64,000 nucleotides of DNA, from the NCBI GenBank assembly GCA_021740905.1, contig JAIOYV010000016.1, positions 1-64,000 on the forward strand, read 5' to 3'. Origin of the DNA: Bacteroidales bacterium (lineage in GTDB: Bacteria > Bacteroidota > Bacteroidia > Bacteroidales > M50B96). The notes under the pieces were generated by a model that did not search any database, was not told where the DNA came from, and was given only the letters and a program-made list of their open reading frames with translations. A program made the translations under genes and the position numbers. Position 1 is the stretch's first letter; every line of letters starts with the position of its first letter. Positions 44,817-53,358 of the stretch are shown one piece after another.

Positions 44817-44849
44817 ACTTCCTAAGCATTTTTGAGATGCTAAGGAAGT
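44817..44849. repeat. Dispersed hairpin, copy A
   Basis: ACTTCCTAAGCAT (44817-44829) and ATGCTAAGGAAGT (44837-44849) form a 13-base inverted repeat with one mismatch. The same two arms, including the mismatch, recur at 60529-60561. It lies in the 174-base gap between the UbiA and OYE-type genes. Confidence 0.8.
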
Positions 44850-44926
44850 TTCAGAGGTAAAATCCGTCCAAATCTGTGTCATCTGTGTCATCCGTGTTCA
44901 AATTTAATTTTGTAGCATTAGCTGCG

Positions 44927-45970
44927 TTATGCTTTAATATTGGTGTGCATATTAAAAAGAAACCCTACAAAAACGTAGGAGCACAAAAACAAGATCATTC
45001 CAAGCTCGGGATCAAAAAGCGCAATGATCGTTGCTTGTCCGCAGGTGCAGGCCCTGAAATTGGTCACCAATGAATAATAGGTCATTTCTCCCTCTGGATT
45101 CTTGAAAAAGAGAACCCCGGTCCAAACTTGCAAAAAGATGGTCAGAACTCCCAATATGATAAATGTGTTATTGAGTTCTATCTCAAATGACTGAAATCCT
45201 ACGTATGATGCGATAAATAAAACGGAAGGCAGGAAGGCCAGAATGATTGCAATTATTTTATTCCTCTCAATTCCATATTTCACCACAATTGTATTTTTCC
45301 CGGCAGCTTTATCCCCAATGTAATCTTTGAAATACGTATAGTAGGTCATCAATCCATTTAAGATGGCTATCAGCACCAGGGCACTTATCCGGCTTTTGGT
45401 AAAGTAGACTTCCATTGGCCCGGAAGCCAGAAAACCAAAAAGGCCACACATCGCTATCATCAACCCAAAAACGATATTGCCCAAGATCCCATAACCCTTG
45501 GCATATTCATAAACCACATTGAGCAAGGCACCAATAGCCAATGGGATCAAAGCAACGGGTTCAAGATAGAACCAGGTAATAAAAGTCATTGCGGTCATCA
45601 GAAAAAACGATAACAAGACTGCTTTGAGAGGATGCATTTCGCCTGAAACCATGGGCCGGTCGGGTGCATTTATCATGTCTTCTTTGCGGCCCAGGTAGTC
45701 GTTAATGATTTGATTTACCCCCCATGCCAGAAACAGCATGACTAAAATAACCAGCTTCTTTTCCGCCGGGGTTGGAACTTCAATCGATCTGACCAAATCA
45801 GAAGTTCCCCTTGCCCCTTCGGCTGTGGCCACAAACTGATAATACGATACACCTATCCAGCCTGCAATTCCAGTGATAAAGGAATAATAGAGCCGCATTG
45901 ATTTTATGTATGCCCTCAAAAATATAAATGTGGCGTTCTTGCTCAACGATTCTGCAACTTGTTTAACCAT
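44927..45970 (-). CDS. UbiA-family membrane prenyltransferase
   Basis: A 347-residue integral membrane enzyme with eight to nine hydrophobic segments. The first Asp-rich motif is NDYLGRKEDMINAPDRP (90-106), close to NDxxDxxxD, and the second is FKDYIGDKAAGKNT, matching DxxxD. The family transfers isoprenoid chains from prenyl diphosphates to aromatic or other acceptors (menaquinone, heme O, archaeal ether lipids). Menaquinone and heme enzymes usually sit with their own pathways; here the context is a lipid-like cluster. The ATG at 45970 overlaps the radical SAM stop. Confidence 0.9.
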   Translation of the reverse strand: MVKQVAESLSKNATFIFLRAYIKSMRLYYSFITGIAGWIGVSYYQFVATAEGARGTSDLVRSIEVPTPAEKKLVILVMLFLAWGVNQIINDYLGRKEDMINAPDRPMVSGEMHPLKAVLLSFFLMTAMTFITWFYLEPVALIPLAIGALLNVVYEYAKGYGILGNIVFGLMIAMCGLFGFLASGPMEVYFTKSRISALVLIAILNGLMTYYTYFKDYIGDKAAGKNTIVVKYGIERNKIIAIILAFLPSVLFIASYVGFQSFEIELNNTFIILGVLTIFLQVWTGVLFFKNPEGEMTYYSLVTNFRACTCGQATIIALFDPELGMILFLCSYVFVGFLFNMHTNIKA

Positions 45971-47262
45971 TACAAATCCTCCAGTTTTTGATAAAAATCG
46001 GTTACACTTTCTCTATCCCAACTTTCGTATACTTCTCTCGATAGCTCAGTAGACAGAGGCAAACTTTTCAGCTCATTCTCTTTTTTTAATGTATGCACCT
46101 GACATGAGTATTTTTCGCAAAGCCAGGATTGACAAGGCTTTTCAAATACTTTTCTCATTTTACCATAGATCTCGTCAAAATCATCGGTTTGGATGTTTCC
46201 AAATGATAAATTGAGAAACTCACATGCCTGCAAATCGCCTTTTGCGTTGATGTAAAAGCGGTCGGTGCCACCCGCTGTGCAGCCAAAGTACTGCGACGAT
46301 TCCTCCAAAATCATGGGTGAGATGAAAGGATAATCGCGGTATTCTCTCTCCATGTTATATCGGTGCACGAGTTTGGAAACATGGGCCACATCGGTTTCTG
46401 TAAAATCCTCCAAACCCGAATCGAGCCATCCTCCGGCAGGTTTTGGTTTTATCAATTGAAGGATTGAACCGTTGAAATCTTTGGCCACAACCATTAGCCT
46501 TTCAAAAGTCCCATCGTAAAAAGCATCTTTCAACAAACACGTATTGAAGGTTACTGCCAGGCCAACTTTGTGGCAAAGCTCAACTCCCTTCACAAGATTC
46601 TCCCAGGCATAGTCCACGCCCATAAATTTATTTGCCAATTCGGGCTTGTCGGTGTGCAATGAAAACATAACCCCGATAATGTTCTTATTCTTTCGCAGTT
46701 CCGACAGGTTTTCAAAAGTCATCCCATCACCGGTCGAGTTGATCAGTATCTCCGATCTTTCGTCGATGGCATCACAAACCCGCTTTAGGCGATCAAATAC
46801 CAGGAAAGGTTCACCACCTTCGATATTGAAAAAAGCGGTTCCATTGTTCTGAATTTTTTTAACTGTAGCTACCAGTACATCAATATCTACATCCTTTCCT
46901 TTGTCGTGTTTTTGATAGCAATGAGGACACTTGTACCTGCACGCCGAAGTCAATGAAATTAAGGCTGATATGCTTGGCATTTTCTCATCAAACACAGTCA
47001 CCTTGTTGCAGCCATGAAAATAGGCTTTCGATGGAAATCCGGGCAAGTACAATTGAATCTTCAACCTATTTCCAATCTTGACATACTTGTTTTGTTTCAT
47101 GTAGGAGAGGAAGAACAACAGCCTTCGCAGGACCCGGAAAAAGTACTTTGGTTTGAACTTGCCTTTTAGTAACTGGCCGAGGAAATAGACAAACGTAACT
47201 AACTTGATCTTTAGATTAAGAAGCACTTTCGAATAGCCCGTATAGTTTTTAATTTTAAGCAT
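45970..47262 (-). CDS. Radical SAM enzyme with C-terminal auxiliary cysteines
   Basis: A 430-residue protein. The N-terminal 90 residues are basic and partly hydrophobic (LVTFVYFLGQLLKGKF, VLRRLLFFLSYM), possibly a membrane-associated extension. The radical SAM cluster motif is ACRYKCPHCYQ with Cys108, Cys112 and Cys115 (CxxxCxxC); NIEGGEPFL is the GGE motif. The C-terminal part has several cysteines (FGCTAGG, LQACEF, PCQSWLCEKYSCQV) in a SPASM/twitch-like arrangement, likely binding extra Fe-S clusters. The reaction is unknown; radical SAM chemistry could join, methylate or rearrange the lipid. Overlaps UbiA by one base. Confidence 0.88.
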   Translation of the reverse strand: MLKIKNYTGYSKVLLNLKIKLVTFVYFLGQLLKGKFKPKYFFRVLRRLLFFLSYMKQNKYVKIGNRLKIQLYLPGFPSKAYFHGCNKVTVFDEKMPSISALISLTSACRYKCPHCYQKHDKGKDVDIDVLVATVKKIQNNGTAFFNIEGGEPFLVFDRLKRVCDAIDERSEILINSTGDGMTFENLSELRKNKNIIGVMFSLHTDKPELANKFMGVDYAWENLVKGVELCHKVGLAVTFNTCLLKDAFYDGTFERLMVVAKDFNGSILQLIKPKPAGGWLDSGLEDFTETDVAHVSKLVHRYNMEREYRDYPFISPMILEESSQYFGCTAGGTDRFYINAKGDLQACEFLNLSFGNIQTDDFDEIYGKMRKVFEKPCQSWLCEKYSCQVHTLKKENELKSLPLSTELSREVYESWDRESVTDFYQKLEDL

Positions 47263-47267
47263 GGGTT

Positions 47268-48317
47268 TTATATTAAGTCGTTCGATTTATACCAGTTTAC
47301 AGTCCTCTCAATGCCTTCTTCCAGACAAAGCTCATTGGTAAAGTTCAGTAATTTTTTAGCTTTATCTGTTGAATATTCAATACTATCGTAGAACATATTT
47401 ACCCGCCCACGGGTCAGCAAGGGAGGATGTTTCATCTTAAATACTGTGTAAAATAGCTCCAATAAGAACCCAATGGGATAGGCAATTGTCTTAGGTAGAT
47501 TGTTTGGCTTTTTCACTTTCGCACTTTTACAAAAAGTGGAAAAGATATGCTCCATCTTACCAACCTCTGCATTGCCAATTATGATCCTGTTGATCCCTTG
47601 CAATTTCCTTGAGAAGGCCAGGAAATATGCCCTTGCCAGATCCCCTGCATACACCACATGAAACTTGTTTTTCTTACTGCCCAATAAAAAAGGAGTCCCG
47701 GCTTTGGCCGATTTTAAGTATTCAAAAAATCCGGTATTGAACTCGTTCTCGCCATAAACCCACACAGGTTCGATTACTGTCAAATTGATATGGTTTGCAT
47801 TTGCAAACTGAATCGCTTCCATTGTGGCCAAAGCTTTCGTGTCCCGATAATAATTCATCTTACAAGGAAAAATCGAATCGAGAAAATATTGGTAATGCGA
47901 GTTGTAAGGCGAATCTTCGGATTTTACTTCGATTGAGTTTTCCTCTCCATAACTTGAAATGGAACCTGTGATTAATACATTCTGAATGTGGTTTGCTTGG
48001 CAGGCTTTCAGGACATTCAAAGTTCCAACCACATTGGTTTCATAAAAATCCTCGTAGTCGCCCCAATCCGAAACCTTCCCGGCAAGGTGAATAACAGAAT
48101 CCATTCCCCTGAAAACATTTTCTAAGAATGGAAGATAAGAAATGCTTCCATTGATGAATTTTACAGGAAGCATTTCGATATAGGTCAAAGAGCTACTTTC
48201 CCTGACCAGACACGAAACCTCGATTCCGTTTTTACAGAAACACTCAGCCACATGTCCTCCGATAAAGCCGGAAGCTCCTGTAATCATTACTTTTTCTATG
48301 TGTTTCTTCTCAGTCAT
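47268..48317 (-). CDS. NAD(P)-dependent epimerase/dehydratase (3-beta-HSD-like SDR)
   Basis: A 349-residue extended short-chain dehydrogenase: MITGASGFIGGHVAECF is the Rossmann dinucleotide motif, VIHLAGKVSDWG and TNVVGTLNVLKAC follow. The catalytic region is SSYGE...YYRDTKALA with Tyr-x3-Lys (YRDTK). The 3-beta-HSD-like branch includes enzymes that reduce or oxidise beta-keto or beta-hydroxy groups of steroids, olefin precursors and, in bacteria, 3-ketosphinganine-type lipids. It directly abuts the ketosynthase gene. It may reduce the ketone left by the alpha-oxoamine synthase or ketosynthase. Confidence 0.88.
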   Translation of the reverse strand: MTEKKHIEKVMITGASGFIGGHVAECFCKNGIEVSCLVRESSSLTYIEMLPVKFINGSISYLPFLENVFRGMDSVIHLAGKVSDWGDYEDFYETNVVGTLNVLKACQANHIQNVLITGSISSYGEENSIEVKSEDSPYNSHYQYFLDSIFPCKMNYYRDTKALATMEAIQFANANHINLTVIEPVWVYGENEFNTGFFEYLKSAKAGTPFLLGSKKNKFHVVYAGDLARAYFLAFSRKLQGINRIIIGNAEVGKMEHIFSTFCKSAKVKKPNNLPKTIAYPIGFLLELFYTVFKMKHPPLLTRGRVNMFYDSIEYSTDKAKKLLNFTNELCLEEGIERTVNWYKSNDLI

Positions 48318-49607
48318 TTAGGCTTCAAATTTCTTTATTATCATTGCTGCATTGTGGCCACCAAAACCGTAAGAAGTTTTTAAAGCACAATTGATTTTCA
48401 TGTTCATGGTTTCAGAGGCCAGGTTCAAATCTTCGAAAGTATTTTCAGCAATATTGGCATGAATTTTTGAATCACTTAACGAAAGCGCAGTCACCGCCAC
48501 TTCAAAAGCACCACTGGCTCCAATCGTATGTCCCATTATGCTTTTGGTTGAATTAATAAGAGGTTGATTAGCTTTCTCACCGAAAATTTCCAGGATTACC
48601 TTTTGCTCTACCTTATCATTCAGTTCAGTGGCTGTTCCGTGGGTGTTTAAATAATCAATCTTATGATTGCCAACTATCTGTTTTAATAGTTTGGTAATTT
48701 GCTCTCCCGATTCCTGAACCTGCACAATATTATGGGCATCGCTATTCGATTGGTAATCTACAATCTCAGCATAAATATTCGTTCCCCGCTTTTGGGCCTT
48801 TTCCAATTCTTCCAGGATCAAAATGCAGCCTCCCCCTTCGGCAAATAAAAAACCGCTCCGGTCTCGTGAAAATGGCATGGGCCTACCATCAACAGATTTG
48901 GTCAATGTCCCCAGTGAATCGAAGCCACGCAAAATAGCACCACTTTCATCGTTCAATCCTTCAATTCCACCTGTAATCATAGTGTCGGCATAACCATCCT
49001 TTATTTTGCGAAAGGCCTCGCCAATGGCATACGTTCCCGATGCGCAACTGGCATTCAGGGTGTAATTAAAGGCCTTGATCCCAAACAAAATAGAAACCCA
49101 TGATGAGGCAGAATCGGGCATGGTTGCTGGAATTACCATTCGGTTAAACTTGGGTTGTGGATAATCGGGAGGCAGGTCGATTAGAAATTGCTTGTAGGTA
49201 TGAAAGCTATAAAAACTAAACCCTGAGGCGAGGCTACTGATTCCATTTCCCAATAGGATTCCCGAATTTTCGAAGTTTTCAGGATTCAGTGGTTCATCCA
49301 GACCTGTTTTAAACCCGGCATCCATCAAGGCCAATTCAGTTCCCGTCAAAGCCAAAATAGAAGTAGATTCAAGGGTTCGGGCATATTTCTTAATGAAAGC
49401 AAAATCATCGAGGTTGATTTCGGGAAGAGGCACATAATAATCCGTTTTATAGTCGTGGTATTTCCGAAACTTATCAGGAATCCTTTCAGCCACAGATTTT
49501 CCTGAAAGGATATTTTCCCAGAATTCATCCTTTCCAATTCCGTTTGCGCTAACAGGCCCAATGCCGGTAATGACTACCCTCCTTTTATTTCCTGTTGATT
49601 TCAACAT
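48318..49607 (-). CDS. Beta-ketoacyl synthase (FabF-like, divergent)
   Basis: A 429-residue decarboxylating condensing enzyme with a full Cys-His-His triad: NASCASGTYAI (Cys188), NTHGTAT (His323) and STKSIMGHTIGASG (Lys355, His360). It has the thiolase fold start RRVVITGIGPVSANGIG. It is slightly longer than FabF and has an insert around 110-160, suggesting a specialised function in chain extension on the cluster's ACP. The start overlaps the PurM/ThiL-like gene by 23 bases. Confidence 0.92.
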   Translation of the reverse strand: MLKSTGNKRRVVITGIGPVSANGIGKDEFWENILSGKSVAERIPDKFRKYHDYKTDYYVPLPEINLDDFAFIKKYARTLESTSILALTGTELALMDAGFKTGLDEPLNPENFENSGILLGNGISSLASGFSFYSFHTYKQFLIDLPPDYPQPKFNRMVIPATMPDSASSWVSILFGIKAFNYTLNASCASGTYAIGEAFRKIKDGYADTMITGGIEGLNDESGAILRGFDSLGTLTKSVDGRPMPFSRDRSGFLFAEGGGCILILEELEKAQKRGTNIYAEIVDYQSNSDAHNIVQVQESGEQITKLLKQIVGNHKIDYLNTHGTATELNDKVEQKVILEIFGEKANQPLINSTKSIMGHTIGASGAFEVAVTALSLSDSKIHANIAENTFEDLNLASETMNMKINCALKTSYGFGGHNAAMIIKKFEA

Positions 49608-50598
49608 ATCTGAAAAGTTCCGTTAAATAATACTTCATGTCATTATAATCCCGTGCACTGATATTGAAATTTGAAAAGTCAATGCACTCATCTTCGGTTT
49701 GCAAAATTTTGGAGTCCTTACTTTTTACTTCCCCAATTTGGGTAAATTGCAATTCATGCTTTTTTGCATCAAGAAGAAATGCCTGTTTTTCATTCTCCTT
49801 GATTGTAAAAAGCAATTCATATTCACCACATTCACCTATCAATAAAATACATGCAGGCTTACCTGTCAATTTCGACAACTCAATGCCCGCAGGAGTGTAG
49901 GGTACATTATTGACAAGGAAACCTGTATTGTTCAATTCCGATATGGTATTAAGGGCACCCAGCACACCATCGCTGGTATCGATGCAGGAAGTAGCATACT
50001 TTTGAATGAGTTGAGATTCTTTCAGTCTTAGATTCAACTTTAGTCTGGGGAGATTAATACTACTAATCAGAGCATTATCATTCAAAAACAAGATCATCGT
50101 GGCTTCCATATTCCCTGCCCCAACCTCTCCCGTCATAAAAATAAGATCGCCTTCCTTCGCCCCTATTCTGGTAATGGGCTTTTCAGATTCGCCAATAGCC
50201 ACACCCGTGTATTTCCAGGAATCGGACCGACCCAGATCGCCCCCAATAAATCCAGCACCCACTTCTCGCAGCACTTTTGAAATACCTTCACTAAAGGCTT
50301 CGACATATTGGGTGTCCCATTTATCATAATTGAAAGACATACTGTGCGCAAAGAAAAGGGGCTGACCACCGCTGGCAAGGATATCGCTTATTGTGGCAAT
50401 GGCTACGTTTCTTCCCAATTCCTTTGGGTCATCATCCCGAAAGAAATCTTCCCGAGTGAAATCGTCCATCGAGAACAACACTTTACGATTGTGAAAATCA
50501 ATGATCTCCGAATCGGACTGGAAGAATTCGTTTTGCATGAATCCGCTTTTGGGAAGTACCCCGACTATTCTTTTAATAATGCTCGATTCCTTACTCAT
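49585..50598 (-). CDS. PurM/ThiL-superfamily (AIR synthase-related) protein
   Basis: A 337-residue protein with the ATP-binding fold shared by thiamine-monophosphate kinase, PurM and selenophosphate synthetase: FSMDDFTREDFF near the N-terminus, RNVAIATISDILASGGQPLF, GGDLGRSDSWKYTGVAIG, FMTGEVGAGNMEATM and CIDTSDGVLGALN with Asp residues expected to coordinate Mg-ATP. No thiamine genes are near. It may phosphorylate or ATP-activate a small intermediate of the cluster. It is the first gene of the cluster. Confidence 0.8.
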   Translation of the reverse strand: MSKESSIIKRIVGVLPKSGFMQNEFFQSDSEIIDFHNRKVLFSMDDFTREDFFRDDDPKELGRNVAIATISDILASGGQPLFFAHSMSFNYDKWDTQYVEAFSEGISKVLREVGAGFIGGDLGRSDSWKYTGVAIGESEKPITRIGAKEGDLIFMTGEVGAGNMEATMILFLNDNALISSINLPRLKLNLRLKESQLIQKYATSCIDTSDGVLGALNTISELNNTGFLVNNVPYTPAGIELSKLTGKPACILLIGECGEYELLFTIKENEKQAFLLDAKKHELQFTQIGEVKSKDSKILQTEDECIDFSNFNISARDYNDMKYYLTELFRYVEINRK

Positions 50599-51050
50599 GT
50601 GGCCTTATAATTTATAATTATCTTCAATTTTTTAATAAAGCAAATTTACAATCCTAATTTACGGATTTAAAATTGAGTTTTGCAATGAGAGATGGGATAT
50701 TTGCACTATGAAAAAAGAAAAACCAGAATTGCCTACTCTCCTCCCAACGATTTGCGATATTCAATAATTGACCACATCAGCCAAAGAAAAGCTGCAAAAG
50801 ATGGAGTGATTTATTATTGGTTTTAGAGAAAAATGTTTTTCTGAAAATCTTATTTTCAAGAAGATCCCCCACAGAGCATCCCCCATTCTCCAAAAACGTG
50901 TTTGCTTTTTTTCAACCTGACATCAGGGTAAATGGATTATGAACTGTACTTAAAATAGTAAAGTACCGATGTTATTCTATGTATAGTAAAGGAGCAAATA
51001 TTTTTCAGTGTATATTTTAATTATTAATAATCTATTAAAAACAAGAGACG
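50599..51050. other. 452-base divergent intergenic region
   Basis: It separates the start of the minus-strand lipid cluster from the plus-strand T9SS protein gene, so it must hold both promoters. I see only very short frames (for example 19 codons from 50708) and AT-rich sequence near 50980-51050. No convincing promoter pair or repeat was found. Confidence 0.5.
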
Positions 51051-52421
51051 ATGAAAAAAATTTTACTTTTAGTTGTATCAGCATTCTTATGTGCGCCATT
51101 TTTACAAGCGCAAATGGTAGCTGATTTTGAGGACGGAACAAACGGGCCATTAACCCTCCATGTGATGGGCAGCGGTGCCTGGGATGATGACACCCAGCAT
51201 CCTGTTGCCGAAACATTTATGGTAGTTGATAATCCTGATATTTCGGGTATAAACACCAGTGCCAAGGTGATGAAGTTTGTAAGAAGGGGCACTGTGAATG
51301 GGGGTATGCCCTGGGGTGGGTTTTGGGCAAATATAGTCCCAAATATAGATGTAACAACCAACAAGTACGTCCATGTGAAAGTATGGAAACCCAGAATTAG
51401 TCCACTAAAATTCAAATTAGAAGGTGGCCCTTCTGGAACACTTGAAACCGGTAGCATGTATCCACAAACCGTAGAGGGTATGTGGGAAGATATTGTATTC
51501 GATTTTACAACTATGGACGGTGCCTATCCTGTTGTTGCGTTCATGCCTGATTTTGAAGACCCCCTGACCTTAGGTCCTGATACAAGTATCTATTTTGATG
51601 AGATTCTGGTTAGTAATGATTCTACTCCCATCATATTAAGCAATGTTATTGCCGATTTTGAAGATGGAACAAACGGGCCATTTACTTTCCATGTAATGGG
51701 TTGCGGTGCCTGGGATGATGATACCCAGCATCCGGTAAACGAAACCTTTATGGTGGTTGATAATCCTGATATTTCAGGCATTAACACCAGTGCTAAAGTG
51801 ATGAAGTTTGTAAGAAGGGGCACCGTGAACGGTGGTATGCCCTGGGGTGGATTTTGGGCAAATGTACTCCCAAATGTGGATGTCACAACCAATAAATATG
51901 TCCATGTGAAAGTATGGAAAACCAGGATAAGTCCATTAAAATTCAAATTAGAGGGTGGCCCATCCGGAACACTTGAAACGGCAAGCATGAATACACAATC
52001 AGGAATAAATATGTGGGAAGATATTGTATTCGATTTTACTACTATGGATGGTGCCTATCCTGTTGTTGCGTTCATGCCTGATTTTGAAGACCCTTTGACT
52101 TTGGCTGATGATATAGATATCTATTTTGATGACATGATGGTCAGTGATGATCCTACTCCCATTTCACTTGGGGTAAATGAGGTTTTCTCAACAAACTTCA
52201 CCCTTTACCCAAATCCATGTACTAATTCCTTCGAATTGAATAATACGGACTTTCAGGCATTAATAATTTATGATATTACGGGTCAGCAAGTCCTCAGTGC
52301 TAAAAACCTAAATACAGGAAATGTTTCTGTGGAAGTTTCTGCATTAAGCCAAGGCCTATATATTATATCTTTAGTTGATAGGAATAACAAACGTACTTCA
52401 CGAAAATTAATAAAGAATTAA
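51051..52421 (+). CDS. T9SS-exported protein with two near-identical beta-sandwich domains
   Basis: A 456-residue protein with signal peptide (LLLVVSAFLCAPFLQAQ). Two tandem copies of a 177-residue domain follow, each running from VADFEDGTNGP through GAWDDDTQHPV, GTVNGGMPWGGFWAN, YVHVKVWK and PLKFKLEGGPSGTLET to IYFDE/D. The fold looks like a galactose-binding/carbohydrate-binding jelly roll. The C-terminus (about 375-456) is a T9SS type A sorting domain (FTLYPNPCTNSFELN...LSQGLYIISL). The internal repeat is also strong at the DNA level (offset 531 bp). Probable surface glycan-binding protein. A strong terminator follows at 52460. Confidence 0.85.
   Translation: MKKILLLVVSAFLCAPFLQAQMVADFEDGTNGPLTLHVMGSGAWDDDTQHPVAETFMVVDNPDISGINTSAKVMKFVRRGTVNGGMPWGGFWANIVPNIDVTTNKYVHVKVWKPRISPLKFKLEGGPSGTLETGSMYPQTVEGMWEDIVFDFTTMDGAYPVVAFMPDFEDPLTLGPDTSIYFDEILVSNDSTPIILSNVIADFEDGTNGPFTFHVMGCGAWDDDTQHPVNETFMVVDNPDISGINTSAKVMKFVRRGTVNGGMPWGGFWANVLPNVDVTTNKYVHVKVWKTRISPLKFKLEGGPSGTLETASMNTQSGINMWEDIVFDFTTMDGAYPVVAFMPDFEDPLTLADDIDIYFDDMMVSDDPTPISLGVNEVFSTNFTLYPNPCTNSFELNNTDFQALIIYDITGQQVLSAKNLNTGNVSVEVSALSQGLYIISLVDRNNKRTSRKLIKN
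51117..52178 (+). repeat. 531-bp in-frame tandem duplication
   Basis: Unit 1 (from about 51117) and unit 2 (from about 51648) align without gaps through most of their length at an offset of 531 bases, with long stretches identical. The duplication is in frame and keeps the gene intact. Confidence 0.9.
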
Positions 52422-52459
52422 TTTCCATAATAATAAATAGGGTTTCTTTTTCATAAGTA

Positions 52460-52499
52460 AAAATGCGGGCAAAATATTTTGTTCGCATTTTTTATTTTT
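52460..52499 (+). terminator. Strong intrinsic terminator
   Basis: Arms 52460-52474 and 52477-52491 pair at all 15 positions (two G-T pairs), followed by a T-rich tail. It lies 38 bases after the T9SS protein gene. Confidence 0.85.
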
Positions 52500-52660
52500 G
52501 ATTTCAATCTATTGCTTTTCTATTTTTTTTGTCCACCCCTAAAAGTCATTTTTAGCCACAGCTTGCCCTGTCATCTTTGCGGGGAGTTATTACTTGCCTT
52601 TGGCAGGTGAAATTCGATCAATTCGATGAAGAAACTATCATCTGATGTTGAAATGGAAAA

Positions 52661-52696
52661 TTTGTCCAACACCCATTTAAGATATATGTATATTTG
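52661..52696 (+). promoter_or_regulatory. Possible promoter of the sigma factor gene
   Basis: TATATTTG (52689-52696) matches the -7 consensus and lies 24 bases before the TTG start at 52721. TTTG at 52661-52664 is 24 bases upstream of it, slightly too far for a standard -33. The preceding 52500-52660 has only short repeats. Confidence 0.4.
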
Positions 52697-52720
52697 TAGA
52701 AACATTATTACTTAATAAAC

Positions 52721-53293
52721 TTGGACAAGGACCTTATCCAGCGATTAGTCATAAAAGATGAACAAGCATTCGAATTGCTTTTCAGAAGATACTATTCCAT
52801 GTTATGTCATTTTGCCACCCGGTTTATTCATGATCAAGAGATGGCCGAAGATATTGTACAAGAGGTTTTTTACAAATTATGGAGGAATCCCTCGAATCTC
52901 GATTCCAAACAAAACATAGCTTCTTATTTGATTAGGGCTGTTCAAAATCAAGGCCTGAACATTCTGGATCACCAACTTATTGAGAAAAAATATGCAGAAG
53001 TAATCCTGAATGCGAATTTTAATTCTAATGATTTCTCATTATACGAACAAGTTTTTGGGCAAGAATTAGAAGAAAAGATTCAACGGGTTATCGTGGAAAA
53101 ACTGCCCGAGGCTTGCCGTAATGTTTTTGAATTGAGCCGTAATGAAAGTTTAAAATATAAAGAGATAGCCGAAAAACTGAATATTTCTATTAAAACTGTC
53201 GAAACTCAAATATCCCGTGCTCTTGTCGTCCTTCGCAACGAGCTAAAAGAGTATATCACCTTCATCATAGCCATCATACTCCTGAATCAATAA
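52721..53293 (+). CDS. FecI-type ECF sigma factor
   Basis: A 190-residue RNA polymerase sigma factor of the ECF group. Region 2 is FELLFRRYYSMLCHFATRFIHDQEMAEDIVQEVFYKLWRNP (DIVQEVF motif) and region 4 is LPEACRNVFELSRNESLKYKEIAEKLNISIKTVETQISRALVVLR, a helix-turn-helix reading the -35 element. It is predicted to be held by the FecR protein encoded next and released when the SusC transducer binds its glycan. The TTG at 52721 is the likely start because the next ATG would remove region 2. Confidence 0.92.
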   Translation: MDKDLIQRLVIKDEQAFELLFRRYYSMLCHFATRFIHDQEMAEDIVQEVFYKLWRNPSNLDSKQNIASYLIRAVQNQGLNILDHQLIEKKYAEVILNANFNSNDFSLYEQVFGQELEEKIQRVIVEKLPEACRNVFELSRNESLKYKEIAEKLNISIKTVETQISRALVVLRNELKEYITFIIAIILLNQ

Positions 53294-53358
53294 AATCCGA
53301 GTAGTTTTCCAAATGCCTGTAAGGGTAAACCTGTTATTAACTGTATTATAGATAACAA

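Noticed and set aside
44870..44905. CTGTGTCATCTGTGTCATCCGTG repeat as a regulatory array
   Set aside because: A short degenerate repeat at the 3' side of UbiA, of a kind often seen as intergenic filler; too few units to support a function.
50700..50830. Possible small or decayed gene between the lipid cluster and the T9SS protein gene
   Set aside because: Only frames of about 20 codons, broken and without a recognisable product.
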